Shown here: piece after piece, positions 1 through 13,600 of the stretch
How positions within the stretch are numbered: position 1 is the first letter of the stretch
Layout of the letters: each line of letters starts with the position of its first letter
Source of the DNA: Prostheceraeus crozeri
Lineage: Eukaryota; Platyhelminthes; Polycladida; Euryleptidae
Length of the DNA: 64,000 nt
Direction of reading: 5' to 3'
NCBI GenBank assembly: GCA_907163375.1
Contig: CAJQUW010015597.1
Location: forward strand, 496,001 to 560,000
The notes under the pieces: model-generated
What the model was told of the DNA's origin: nothing
The model's input: only the letters and a program-made list of their open reading frames with translations
Database searches by the model: none
Translations under genes and position numbers: made by a program

Positions 1-1546
1 CCGTGAGTGATTTTTTCATGTATAAGGAAACGTTCCTAAAATATTTACAATTTCAAGAGAATTATATTTTAGTGGCATTTAGTTACAGGACTACAAGACC
101 ACTTTACGAAGATAATAAAAGCAAAGACATCATTTGACTAAAAGAATGAAAGTTCATAAAAGTGATTCTTAACCTGTTTCTTGAACTTACTGTCAATTTG
201 CCTGAGATGAGAAGGAAGACCATTCCAGGCACGTACTGCATAGGTAGACTAATTAACATAGACATAAACATAGATTAACATATATCTGCATAGATAGACT
301 ACAGATAGACTAATTAAATACAGTTAATTACTATTTGCTCTAAAGAGGAATAAACGAATGCACAAATCAAAGACAACGCAAGAAAAATTGCCTCCATATT
401 TGATAGCCCATAACATGCGAATCGACATTTTTTTTATGAAACTGACGAAGTCACGGTTGCGTTCGCGTATGTCAGATGCAGGTTTAAGAAAATCTACGAG
501 CATTGCTACATCAAATATTGCAGCAAATATTGAGCAAAAAAAGAGGAGAAGTGCTGCGCTTTCCACTGACGTCTTTGTTTTTATGCTTGCAGGCATACCG
601 TAAGCATTCATGTAATACAGGCCTAGTATTTCATCAGCCGATGATGTGTTTTTCATTGAATGTTCATCTACAAATCTTAATAATATACATGTCACTCCAG
701 GTTACCTGAGGATGAGGGGCTGTGCGCCCTCGAAAGCGCTTGTGTGAACATTTGAGTTTTCAAAGAATTCGATATTACTCGTAAGCTGTTTTTTCCGGAT
801 CGCCTTCCTTCAACAGATGCATCACAACGATCCGCTATTCTCAACAATACAAACACTACCTGAAAAATGGCACAACCTAAAATTAAAAATGAAAGTGGTT
901 CGCCAATATTCTACGTAAAAAATTGACCCTCAACAAGGACACGTTGTGCTCTAGAAACTGTTACACTGATGACCAGAAAGTTTTAATTTGTTAAGAACCT
1001 ATGAATAGTTTGATAGTTCTAGATTTGATAAAGATGGCTCACAGTACTGTAAAAGGCATGAGAATCGTTCGAATTTTCCGGAATTTTTAGATCAATGGTG
1101 GCAATGCTGAATGCACTTCTCGCGCATTCCGGTCCTTCAAATGCGATTGCTTCCGGATTTACCATCCGTGTGATATGTGGGATTTTTACGTTACTATAAA
1201 TAAGGCTAGTGTCATATTGCAATTCTCCAGAAAGAGATGACAGATTCTCTATGTTTAGAAGTTGACTGACTTATCCATGAAGAGCATTCCAAAAATTGAA
1301 GAGCTTTTGTAGTGTATTGTTATTAACATTAGGTAATCCTACTACCCTTCATGCGCAGATCAATTAAAAAAATATTAAACCGGGTCGTTGGGATGAACAT
1401 TTATCACAGTAACAAAGAAACCAACATTATTTCATTAGTTTTGCATAAAGTGTCCCCCATTTATGATAACTAAGAAATATTCAATTTCTCAGTTGAATGG
1501 TAGTTCGAAATCGCTATTCCGCTATTGATGTCTTCTTATTTTGCAG
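1..1546 (+). other. intron sequence of the ATP8A-like gene, no gene seen
   Basis: This stretch precedes the first recognisable exon and should be intron, because that exon begins inside a codon and needs an upstream exon to supply one base. Small open frames occur (for example 358-603) but they match no domain I recognise and have no supporting splice sites. I see no repeat or RNA gene here. The upstream exons encoding the actuator and phosphorylation domains must lie left of the window. Confidence 0.6.
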
Positions 1547-1611
1547 GATACTCATGTAAACTCATTACGCAGAGTATGGCTTTGTTAGTGATTTCTGCAG
1601 ACACTCTTGAC
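1547..1611 (+). CDS. ATP8A: ATP8A exon a
   Basis: Acceptor TTTTGCAG precedes it and donor GTAAGT follows at 1612. It starts with the last two bases of a glycine codon and then reads [21 protein letters not shown]. This matches the segment after the TGDKxETAINIG motif of P4-ATPases, where the P domain resumes. It ends in phase 0 and joins cleanly to the next exon (SVREQLQS). It is too short to show up as an open reading frame and was found by continuity with the next exon. Confidence 0.85.
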
Positions 1612-4600
1612 GTAAGTTGCTTAGAAACGTTTATCATGTTTTTCATTTTCCTTCAATAATTTAAAAATCATATACGTGAGTCGCACTTTGTTCTTGGTTT
1701 CATTGCAATAAATACTAATGCTCAGTTACTGCTATGTCAAACTGGACTTAAGCAGACGAAATCTGGTTTCAAAATGAATCGCAAGCTCATCAGAGATTCT
1801 TACAGATTGATGTAACAGTAAATACGTGTCATTTGAAAGTATTGTCGTCAAAATTTTAACTACACTTTCTGATTTTCAGCATTGTATTCGCTAATTCGAT
1901 AACTTCATCAATTATTCCTTTCAAATTAATTATGAATCTTTATAAGATCTTGTTACATCTTAATTGAATGTCTACCAAACACACAGCGTACGCTGAGAGT
2001 CAGCACTTTGCTGCTGGAATGGAGCCAAGATCGGGATCACTATTGTCCGGTCCGACCTGAGGTTTTGTCCGAGATTCGCGAAATTAGAGCGTGACGGGTT
2101 CAGACAGACGTAAATCTAAAATCGCTGGATGTAAGTTTCATTCTCAGCATTGAAAATGTCCATCGTTGATAGTTGAAAGGCCTACTAGTACCACACTGTC
2201 ATTGTAAAATGTCTTAGCATGCAGCGCTTCGTGTCTCTGTACGTACATATTTTGTCTTGGACTGTTCTAAGTTCGACGAAGCGGAGAAAGCGAATCCCTA
2301 TTTTATAAAACTCGTTGATTTAGATGGTTAATCCACTTCACTCGCCCTTTCTTCCAATTTTCTAAGGCTGAAATTGGTTCATTTGCTTCGATATTATCGG
2401 TGGCAAATGTTCAGGGCTCCGTTTGATTTATGATATAAATGCGTTTAGTAGAAAACTAGCCTCGCATTTCAAAGGTGGGATAGATTCCCATTGAAAATGT
2501 AGAATTACTAAGTGTGTTCCTGGCACTTGTTTTGTCTAGACAGACATTGTCTTGTCATGGTCAGACTTGGATTGTACCGGATCAGCCTACTTCAAGATTT
2601 TCTATATCATTCACCTTGTTAATCCAAAAATAACCTTCTGTTATTACATGAACCTGATGACCAGATAAGTAACTTGGATGTGCCTTAACCACAGCATTAG
2701 ATCAGTTTCGTGACTTAATTCCGTTGATAGCCAAGCTCCGGAAGTAGCAATTAATCGTAGACTGCGTTGTAAATCTGCTTTGTTAAACAGAAAACATTTG
2801 GAAGCGCTGACATTACTGTGTGCTTGTATGTGCGCGGAGATTACTAACCTTAACTTGGTGAGATTTACAATTGGTTCTCAAAAAATTGTACAGCACGATA
2901 CGAATTTAATCCTGATATGCAGCATCATTTTTTTATAAGAAAAAGTCCAGACTAAGTCAATGATAAGCAATCCTATTCCACAAAGAATAAGTCTTTGTCA
3001 AATTTAATCGAGCATGGAAAGAGGATAGTTGTCGTACATTATATAAACATGCAATTTTCAAATTCAGCAGTTTTTTAGCAACATGAAATTCTCTGAAATT
3101 TTGAGCGCAATCGATGGCTGGAAAATAGATTTTACAGTTTTGTGTCAGTAGCATCTCCAGTCGGTGGGATATTATGAAAAATACCGAAGTGATGATATGC
3201 AGTGCTGAATTTTGTGTTCTTTGAATCGTCGTTGTAATGGAGGATTTCATTTCGTGTTTTTACCATCATTTCGGACCGACTAAAAATAATAACGATAATA
3301 ACAATTGCGAAATCTATATCTATCACGCAACGGCAAGAGGCCTCCGAAGAATGGAAGAAGATGATACAAGATTGACACCAAAGATGGAAGTATAAAGCAA
3401 TTCATGGCCAGTATGCGAGACAGATGGAAAAGATAGCTAGAACAAAATAAAGAGACAAAAGGAAGACTTGCTACGGTTGACTGAAATCGGTCAATCCAAA
3501 AGATGGCAACTGAAGCATTACTAACTGCAGCGCAAAACCGGGCAATAAAGACGAAAGTGCATTCCACTTAATACTAAAAATTAGCACCGATGCCAAGTGC
3601 TGAATGTGTATGTCCGCAGATGAGACAGTGTCCCACATACTTACAGGATGCTCTAAGTTGGCACCAAGCGAATATCTGAATCGTCACAATTACGTTGCCA
3701 GACAAATGCATCTAAGAGATATATGCCTACAGTATGACATCAACGTGTCGACAGATCTATGGAAACACGTCCCTCAACCAACAATTTAAACGGAATCAGT
3801 AAGAAATATTATAGAAGTCCGAAATAAGAATCGACAAGAGAATTTCAGCAAGGGGCCAAATGTCGTAAATGTTGATAAAGAAAAGTAGATGGTATTCATC
3901 ATTGATATAGCTGTACCAGAGGACAGAAATATAAGCAAAGAACAAGCGAAGATCACAAAGTTTCAAGACTTGAAAATTAGAATACAGAAATTGTGGAAGA
4001 ATCGTGCGAAAGTAGTGGCGGTAATTATCGGAGCCTTAGGAGCCCACACGGAAAAGCCTATCACACACCAAGTTCCTAAGTTACTGAAGGCTGCTCTTCT
4101 TGGCAGTGCCTACATAATAAGGCACTATTGATCTCCCTGGATCCGGGAAGGACCCCGGGATTATGAGATAATTACACCGACCATCATTGTGTGAGGTCGT
4201 GACTAAAAATAAAGAAAGAATTATAAAATCTATATGTATAAAATAATGCAAATAAAAATTATAAGTACAATTTGAAGACGGTTGTATTAATCCTGCGATT
4301 GATATAAAAGCAAGAATATATGCGATGCTTGTACCGTGGAAATCTTAAAAAATATCTCTACCGAAGACAAGATCGACGATGACCACTGGTGCAGATAATC
4401 AAATATTTGATAAACTAACTGATTTAATGTCTTACTGTATTTTCTTGCTATAAGTAAATTTGCTTTGCAAACCCTTGATCCATAAGAGATGATGCAATCA
4501 AAGTGAGGATCTAAATAAAAAATATTTTACATGCAGACCAATTTTTTTGTTTTTTCATATATTAGTGCATAGTCTGCAAAAGCAGCACATCCTACCACAT

Positions 4601-7600
4601 TACGTAGAAAATGCAATTAGCGAACTAGATTATGCTGAATCCATTGTACAGTAAAGCCATTTAAATGAAAATATCCTGCAATTTCAGAGTGTTCGCGAGC
4701 AGTTACAGTCACGAGTAATGGAATTCGGAGATGAACTAAGGAAAGATAATGATGTTGCTTTAATTATCGATGGGAAGGTGAGTTTCGATATTTGAAACTG
4801 ATTGCTATTAACAGAAATTATTGTTATTTTGTAGACACTGACCTACGCGTTGACTTGTGATTGTCGGCGAGATTTCTTAGATATCGCGCTCTCCTGCAAG
4901 GCTGTTATTTGTTGTCGGTGAGTTTTGCTGCAAATGAAACGTGAATATCTTACAATTTTACAACACAAGGTTGAAATGTCGCGCTCCAAAATTGCATTGA
5001 GCTGTTCCATGCTTGAGTCTCTAGCTGTTCCGCATTTGTCTACTATGTCTCAGTACGAAAGATTCTCTATTTTTTACACTCTAGCTATCCGAAAAGTGAA
5101 TAAATTGCCTTTATACTGCCTCATCAAATAGTTTGTCGAAAAACAAAGGACCACGCAAGTGAAATGGTTTGCTTTGGACAAATTATTCAACTGTGAATGG
5201 TAATTCAAGCCAGAGAATGGTGTATACAAATTTTTTGTTAAAATTATTTTTTTCTTTGAAAAATTTGTAAGAGCAATTGATTTCAAAACCTAACCTCAAA
5301 CAAGTTCACAATGAAATTAATTCATACATTTTTTCCATAGAGTTGCTGACTATCTATGTTATTACACGTTATTATTTATTCAACTCATCAGCAATGTATC
5401 TCCAGAAGATAATCGGTGATAGTCAAGTTGTTATTTTGTAGACAATATGCATGCGTGATTTGTATAGCTATTCCTTCAAAATGCGAGTATTGGCTTTCAC
5501 ATTGCTAATTGACTTAATTTGTATAATGTTCTTAACAACATTCAGCGAAATATTCTTCTATTTGACGAAGCAGAATATTGACGCAGTAGTTGGTTTTCAT
5601 GATGAATGTTGGAAGGCTACCCTAAGTTTTATTTTCGAAAACTTAAATATGACAAATACCTAAACCTTTTCGGTATAGCTTCGCTGACAATGATCATGGG
5701 AAAATTGTAAATCACATTACATTCACGTGATTTTGAGTAGCGAAGTTGGGTCGAAACGTATTTTAGATTTCGATCAAAACTTGCCATCCATCAATCATCC
5801 CTTGTAAGACCAGACAGATATTGCTGCTTTATGCTTTATAATATTTTTTGATCATTCAATCACTTCAATTTTGAAAATCTTGACGAAACGTTCTTTGAAC
5901 AGAACACGAGCCATGATAAATTAACAAGTTTCGTTCTTTACCGCAAATCATTTTCATTTTAGCAGAATTTTTTCTTTTCTGATGAAGAAGAATGGAAAGA
6001 AAAATATCAAAATTTTGCCTGATGTTACAGTGTGCAGATAAACGATGGATTTTAGCCATGAATATTTAGGAATGCTTGTATACTTAACGTAGCAAATACT
6101 CATCTATGAATTAAGATAAAATCTGCAATATACTGAGCTATTAAATTATCAAATTATTCATTGGTTTTTCAGAGTCGGGCCTCTACAGAAGGCGGAGGTA
6201 GTACAGTTAGTGCGAGGCAACGTAAAGGATGCTGTTACTCTAGCAATCGGAGACGGCGCAAATGACGTCGGCATGATACAGGTATATAGGACTCATGTAA
6301 TGAAGTTCTTCAACAGTTGTCATTTTATTAGAATTGAGTCATGTCCGAATTGCGTATTGAATAATTAATATGAGATAATTTTTGTAAATGGAATGCGATT
6401 TTGAAGGCGCATGACCCTGAAGAAAGCTGCGTAAGAAGCCAAGCCTCTAATCCAAAAATCAATGTCACTTTGCATGATTGAAGGGAAGTTGCATGAGATC
6501 AATCTCACTTCTTTCACTTCACATGATCGCAGGGTAGGTGCATGATTGAGTTCAAAATACTTCAAAAGGCTTCTATCTCATACGTTTTTTTTTATTGTGA
6601 GCTTTCTGGTGACTTTCACCCGTCGTCAGACACGCGCGAGCAGAGTGTCTGACGACGGGTGAAAGTCACCAGAAAGCTCACAATAGAAAAAAAACAACGT
6701 ATGAGATAGCCTTTTGAAGTATTTTGAACTCATAACAAGATCTCAGAGAAGAAGAAGATGTATGAACTTGAAGGTGCATGATTTCATGAATGTTTCGTAA
6801 ACATGTTTAAACGGACAAACTATTCAAGGTGGGATCACTTTTGTAAGTGCAAAGCTATTTGACAGATTCAGAAACTCATTCTTAAGGAGAAAAGCAGATC
6901 AGAAATTGCATGACTGTGTATATAGTTGCGTAAGAAGTCAAGCCTCAAAGGCAAAGATCAATCTCACATCTTTCACTTCACATGATCGCAGGGTAGGTGC
7001 ATGATTTCGTGAATGTTTCATAAACATGTTTAAAAGGACAAACTATACAAGGTGGGATCACTTTTGTAAGTGATCAGCTATTTGACAAGCTCAGAAGCTC
7101 ATTCAAGACGGAAAATGAGAAAAGAAAGTACAAGGTTGAATAAAGTTGTGTAAAAAGCCAAGTCCCTAAATCTAAGGTCAATGACACCGAAAATCTTAGG
7201 TCACCTTTCTGCACACCTTCAGTGCTGTATTTTACAGCAAAAAATATATTGTAGATATGTGCAGGCTGACCGAAAAATGCTGTAAATTATATTAGCAATC
7301 ATTCTGTTGGACAACAAAGCCATTCCTGATTCTATCCATCATCAAACTCATTAAGTATTGCATTTATATAGCTTACAGTTTGAAGGAGCGTTGTGTTCAA
7401 ATTCGACTGATAGATTTTCAGTAACTGTAAAACGGCAATATACAATAACTAATATGTTTGAGATCAACCACCTGGCATAGAATGCATCTTCGATTATCGG
7501 GATCTCAGGAGAGAATAAAACGATTCAAACGTGATTATTTAAAAATAAGGGATTGGTCATCGTCATTATTTGTTTTGGATGAAATCCCTGAGCCCGATGT

Positions 7601-10600
7601 TTGCAAACAAAAACTAATTCATTTTTCCGAGTACTTTCGGTGCGCTCCGCGCATCATCTTCAGAGAAACTCTGGAATTCTGGTATTCATGTTCAAGTTTG
7701 AATTTCAACCCTCCCTGTGTTAGAAATGAACCCAAAGATAGAAAGCGAGAAATGCAATGATATCCATCGTTCTGCAGATAATTTTAATTTTTGCCACCCT
7801 CGACATTAAATGCATGCTTCTCTGTTGGATGCTGTCAACGTCCTTCAAAGAATGGCATGAAGTAATATCATCAACTAATCTGTTAATCAAATTTAAATAT
7901 CTCTGAGTTGATTCAATGGATTATTGTGGAGTTTTGGAGGTCTATTTTTACGAAATGCTCAAAATATTGCGTGACATATTCAATGCCGATGTGATTGAAT
8001 ACACTCAAGCATGTTTCGCGTCGTGATTTGGTCATTTTCTTATTCATCAAAAGTCATCTGGTGTTTGTTTTCAATGATCAAATATGTTCCATACAACGAT
8101 TAAGTTATTTATCCTCTTACGAAAGAACAGATTAATTATTGCATGAAATTAACATTTTGCAACATAGTAACAAGCAATCATGTGATCACTCTAGTTTTCT
8201 CATAACTTAATTACCTACCACGTGAGAAGTGAAGGTCTCCACCAATACATGTACGTGAAGTTTGATGAATTCGTTAAAGAGCACGTGATTTTTTTCTGTT
8301 TTGAATGTTGCACTGTCTGTTGATGTCATAATACCACAATAATTGGAGCATTTAGTGCGATTAGCAGACTTGCATAGACCTCAACCCTGAGCCTCGATTT
8401 CGCGATACAAATAGTCGTCATTGGCATTTCAATTAGTTAATTGCAGTCGTTCTTTTAAATCTGGATTACTTTTCAGCTGAGGTTAGCGCGAACAGTACTG
8501 CATCGTGGTATTCAGTCAGTGCTGCTGTTGAACTTTGAGGTCTATTTTTGCCTCAGGGGGGGGGCCCGGGGCAAAATGCCCCCCTTCCTCGGTTTTTTTA
8601 TCTCACGACAGAAGGAACAATTATTTGAAGGTATCCTTCAGTGACTTTTCTTAACTTTGTGTTGGCTTTCTGTGAGTAGTAGCTGTTTTTGTAGACCCAG
8701 CATTTTAGCCCCAGGAGCCACATTGAAAAAAATTTGCGACCACATTTCTTCGATATTTTGGATTTTCAACTCAATTGTTTATAATTTTAAGTTGATTTGT
8801 TGATTTGTTGATTTTTATGTTAAGAAGTACATAAGTGATTATATTAATTGATATTCAGATACTTTTACCTCGTTATGATGACTAATATTATGTATGTTCT
8901 ACTCGTATACATACTACTTATAAAAGCATATTTATAATTCATTAAGTGAGCGAATTACACACACACTTCTGTAGTATTCACCGATGTTGTTCTGAAAGAT
9001 TAAGTGATATAATTATTCATACATACACATATAAATCTCACATTAGATGATTTGCTATATATACAATTACGAAATTTAAAAAAAATGATTGTTTGAATTT
9101 AAAAATGCTATTTAAAGCAACAAGATCAACTTAGAATGAAAATCTGATACCACTATCGGATAGAACATTCCCAAAATTGTCATGCCATATAAGTAAATGA
9201 TTTAGATTCTATGGGGAATAATCCCCCCCCCCAATACTTCACCGACAAGAAAAAGTCTGAGGCAAGTTCAGTCGGTATTCAAGAGAATGTCAAAACTATC
9301 TCTAGAGTGCTTTATTTCTTATTGAAGAAAGTCATTCTGTATGGTCGTTGCCAATAGTGCGGCGTATCTAATTAGATGTCTAATTTGAAGTGGACATACT
9401 CTGAAAGCGTTGTCTGGAAAGCCTATTCTGAAAAGGATATTTGATTTCCATGTCAATAATTCTGGTTTTAAACTTCAGATCCACTGTATCAGTGCGGTCT
9501 TCCATGTCCTTAACATTTCAACTTTTGTTCATATACAATAACATCACTGAAAGGTCAACTTCAATGTCAGTTCTGCAAAGTGAAACCTAAGCCCCACGAC
9601 ATTAAGCGACTTCAGACTTGATGACGAAAGGAGTACCATCGGACTATGTGTTTTTTAATGCCATTGTTTTACAGCAATGCCAGATTTCATTACTGTACTA
9701 AACTATGTTTCGTCAACCTAGCTTCCATACATTAAGCAGTATTTGCATGACAGCCTCTAGGCATGCAACCTTCTTCACCCAAGCATCACTTCATCGTTCA
9801 GGACACACTTTAAGTTCAAATTAATTATCATTGCCATTCTACATACAAGAATGAGATAGGAGTTTATTAGATTTTATTCAAAAATCCTATATTTTTGCAG
9901 TTATACACTACTTGTATTACTTAATTATGCACGAAGTATTTATCAAAGGCATTTGGATGTTTTGCTAAACTATTTGACATGTTATCAGTCTTTGAGTATG
10001 CAGTAAAACCCTTTCCACAACAATTCCATAAATGTTGATCTTATGAAAAATGATCACACATTTGAATTGATAGAAAACATCACTGGAACTATGCCACGGT
10101 GATCTCCTTGGCACAGTGGGTAAGTGCTTGGCCTAGTGATCTTTCGGTCCAATGGTAGAGTCCCATGCTTTCATCAAAGCTACTTTTGTGCCGCCCTGGG
10201 TGTCCAGCTAGGTCCGTATTTAGGGACCTGTCCCAAGATTCCCTGTTTAGTCTCTATCTTTCTAAGAGTCCCTAAATTTTTTCGGATTTTTTTATTTTGA
10301 TGTCATCAATAAAATTTACAGTGATTATATTCTTTCACATGACTATCAAAGCTTTAGACGCACGTGTACATTTGCAAGTGACAAGCTGGTGTACTTATAT
10401 TGCTCAGCTTTAAATTGACGTCCATGTTCACACAACTCAGAATGTCATCAAGGCTACGTTTATTTCCTCTCAATAGAATGAGTATTCACTGCTTTTACAT
10501 ATTGCAGGTTTGTCAAATGTCCGGATTTTATGCGGACGTCCGTATTTTTTGACAGACTATGCTGATGTCCGGATGATTTTTGTCAAAATCATCAAATGTC

Positions 10601-13600
10601 CGGATTTTTTCGAACCCATAATTTGTCAGTTATTTCGTTACCCATTTTAGTTCATTCTGGTACTTACTTTGTTCTAAGCTTAAATCATCCGTAGTTGAAG
10701 AAGAATGTTTTGTTGGATTGCTTTCATGGACGGATTTCAGCTAGATTGAGACCAATTGATAAACATCCCGTTACTGCTGTACAATTTTTCATGTACCAAA
10801 CGTATACCTGTTAAGTATTAATATACAACACATGACGATTTCACAATTAGTAGGCTAAAAGTGACACAGTGAATTCTACATGTAGTTTCCATCTTTAATA
10901 ATGTACCGGTGCGTACCGGTATAATCGTACGCACCCAGGTATCACACGTAGGCTACACATGATGCCGGTATGTTAATTTTCTGATTCAATAGCAAACGCT
11001 TGTCTGCTTTGGAAGGACTTTCACACATACAATACTGGCATACCAGTATTGCGGATAATTGGCCTATTATATGGCATTATCATGAATCTACAGTGTGACA
11101 TTTTTCTAAGCTCTCCTGCTGATGAAAAATTCGTTTTTTCTGGTAAGGTGCGAATGATGATTCACTCAATGAAAGCGCGTGTTTTTGATGTCTACCGTAG
11201 TTTTCTACCGGTATTCATCTACTGTTAATCTGTTATTCATATGTGACTTTCACAAGCATGTACTGTACAAGAGTTTTGTTTTCTAGATGCACTGATGGAC
11301 AGGTTTTTTCATGAAAAGGAATACTTAATGTTTTCGTAATTCAGTGCAGCGAGTAGGTTTCTATGACTCACGCATAATAAACATATAAAGACGGACACCA
11401 GAAACAAATTAGACAAAACATTAAAGAGGCAAAAGATAAATACGAGCTTTAGTTATTAGTTAAATAATGATGTTAGAGTAAGAATGCTACATGAATACCT
11501 AGGCCACTCAAGATATAAAGCGTATATAGGTAAGATATAAACTGCGGTATACTGTACTAGTGGTGGCGGGAGCCATCATATAATAGGCCGGTATTTTTAT
11601 GTAGGTTGACCGAATGCTATGGTTGATATCGTGTTTTTATCGATAAATTTTTAATGTAATAGAGCAACATGAATTAATGGAACCCCGCGGGTTCTATTAG
11701 AAGATATACGGCAGATTTGTTGATCTGATAACGCAATCATAGGCGCTCTGATGAATTTTGATGTAGACCTGTTTTTTGGTAACCCAATCATAGATACACC
11801 GTTGTATTATTTATGCTATAGATTTGTTGATTCATGACGCAATCATAGACGCGCTGATAGATTTATATATAGCTTTATTTTCATTTGGAACGAGTATCGC
11901 CTATATTGGTGAAATGGCTTATGAAATATCCTTAAGGTTTGTTATATCATTGATATATTTGTTAATGGAATATATCGCGAGTTCATAAAAGCTTCGATTT
12001 TTAATTCATAATCATTTGTCATGTTTACGAGGAAAAGAGATAATATTGATGACAACCTTACGCATAATGATTATTTTTCCATTCACAGTAAAGTATATAA
12101 GACAATTCATGTTTAAATTTACCCTGATGGATATAACATTGGAGCGCCCGACAGGTTTTTTTCCGGACAGGTTTGGCAACCCTGATATTGACTCACCTAC
12201 GTATAGATATTGCAGTGCCGTGTGCCTTGGATATATTCCCTGGATTTCTGAATTCAGAAAAAAGAAAATCTATGGATTCCGGGCTTTTGAAATGAATAAC
12301 TTTTTATTAGCTAGGACCGATATTTCATTTATTTCATTAATGGTCGGCTCGTGTCGCTTGTTGTACATTGTTTTTCGTGACATGACGATTTTCAGCTATT
12401 CTTTCCTTCATCTTGAATATTGTTGAATCCTAATGCTTTCAATCTTGGGGAATCCTATATCGAAATCTCGACGTATATTTAGAATATTTAGAGTGTTTTT
12501 CAAATTTCTAAATCTGGCATTGACTCACAAATATGAGAATAGACACGGAGGCAAGTTTGCGTCATTTTCCATGAGTCAAGAAAGGGAAGTTAAAAATGAG
12601 AAAGCGGTGACGTAGAGGCTATATTTAAACTTCTCCAGAGATTTCTTGCTGATCGTGAGCCATTCTGCATCTTCCAGTGATTTGCGAATTGTCACCAACT
12701 GCGCAGATTTAGAGGATCACTGACTGTTCGCTATAAATCTCCTATTTAATCGAAAAGTGAAAGTATGAAAGACCTGTTGAAACAAGTTTTACTCCTTAAA
12801 TTGATTGTTTCAATTTTGAAAGCCTTTCACTAAGACAAATATATTTTTGGTTTCAGTGGTCAGGTAACTATGCAAATCAACATAAATGGCGCAAAATTTT
12901 CATCTCTGCGTAAATTCTTCTTTCCTATTTGCGTACATCTTTCGTTTCATCTCAAATTGAACGTCTGGTATAATTGTGCATTTTACAATGCACATTGTAC
13001 AGTCGCCTCTGCTTGGGATAGGCCACAGGTTATCTTTCCGAGTACAATATATTTGAATTCTGATTTTATGTGATTGCCTTATCGACGCTTCGGCTCAAAG
13101 TTGCAAAGTATTTGGTAAGAGCAACCAAGTAGTAAATATAATAGAAATAGCTGTAGTGCATGAAGCAAAGCTGTGAAAAATTTGAAAAGCTAGGCATCTC
13201 GAAACTGATTGGTCAAATGATGACATCGAACCAAATGATGAATGTGATGAAGATTGAATTTAATTGTTCATTATACTTGGTCGCTTTTTTCTAGTAAGTA
13301 ATTATTGTCAACGACCATTTAATAATGGTAGCGTTTTTCTATTCATTAACTAACTAGTCAATTGATCCTTTTCAATAAACTTATGGTAGCTTGATCATAT
13401 ACAATTCTGTTTACCGATGGATTATTTGATATATTAACAAACTTTAGCTACAAATTTCAAGAGTTTTGGAGTCCAGACTGTGACCCCATTTCTCACATCG
13501 TCTGCTTGCCCGAATTAGAACGTGTACGCACATATTGACTGCATGCATTAGGTTTGCGCTGATGATACATGCATGCGAATAGCGCTCGATAAACGAAAAT

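Noticed and set aside
8520-9260. GGGGGGGGGCCCGGGG and CCCCCCCCCC runs as ends of one element
   Set aside because: The two sites share only GCCTCAG and homopolymer runs in inverted orientation, too little to claim terminal repeats.
12016-12426. 136-codon open frame in the 8.8-kb intron
   Set aside because: No domain, unusual composition, no splice context, and it sits in DNA with other repeat-like words; a frame of this length is expected by chance in AT-rich sequence of this size.
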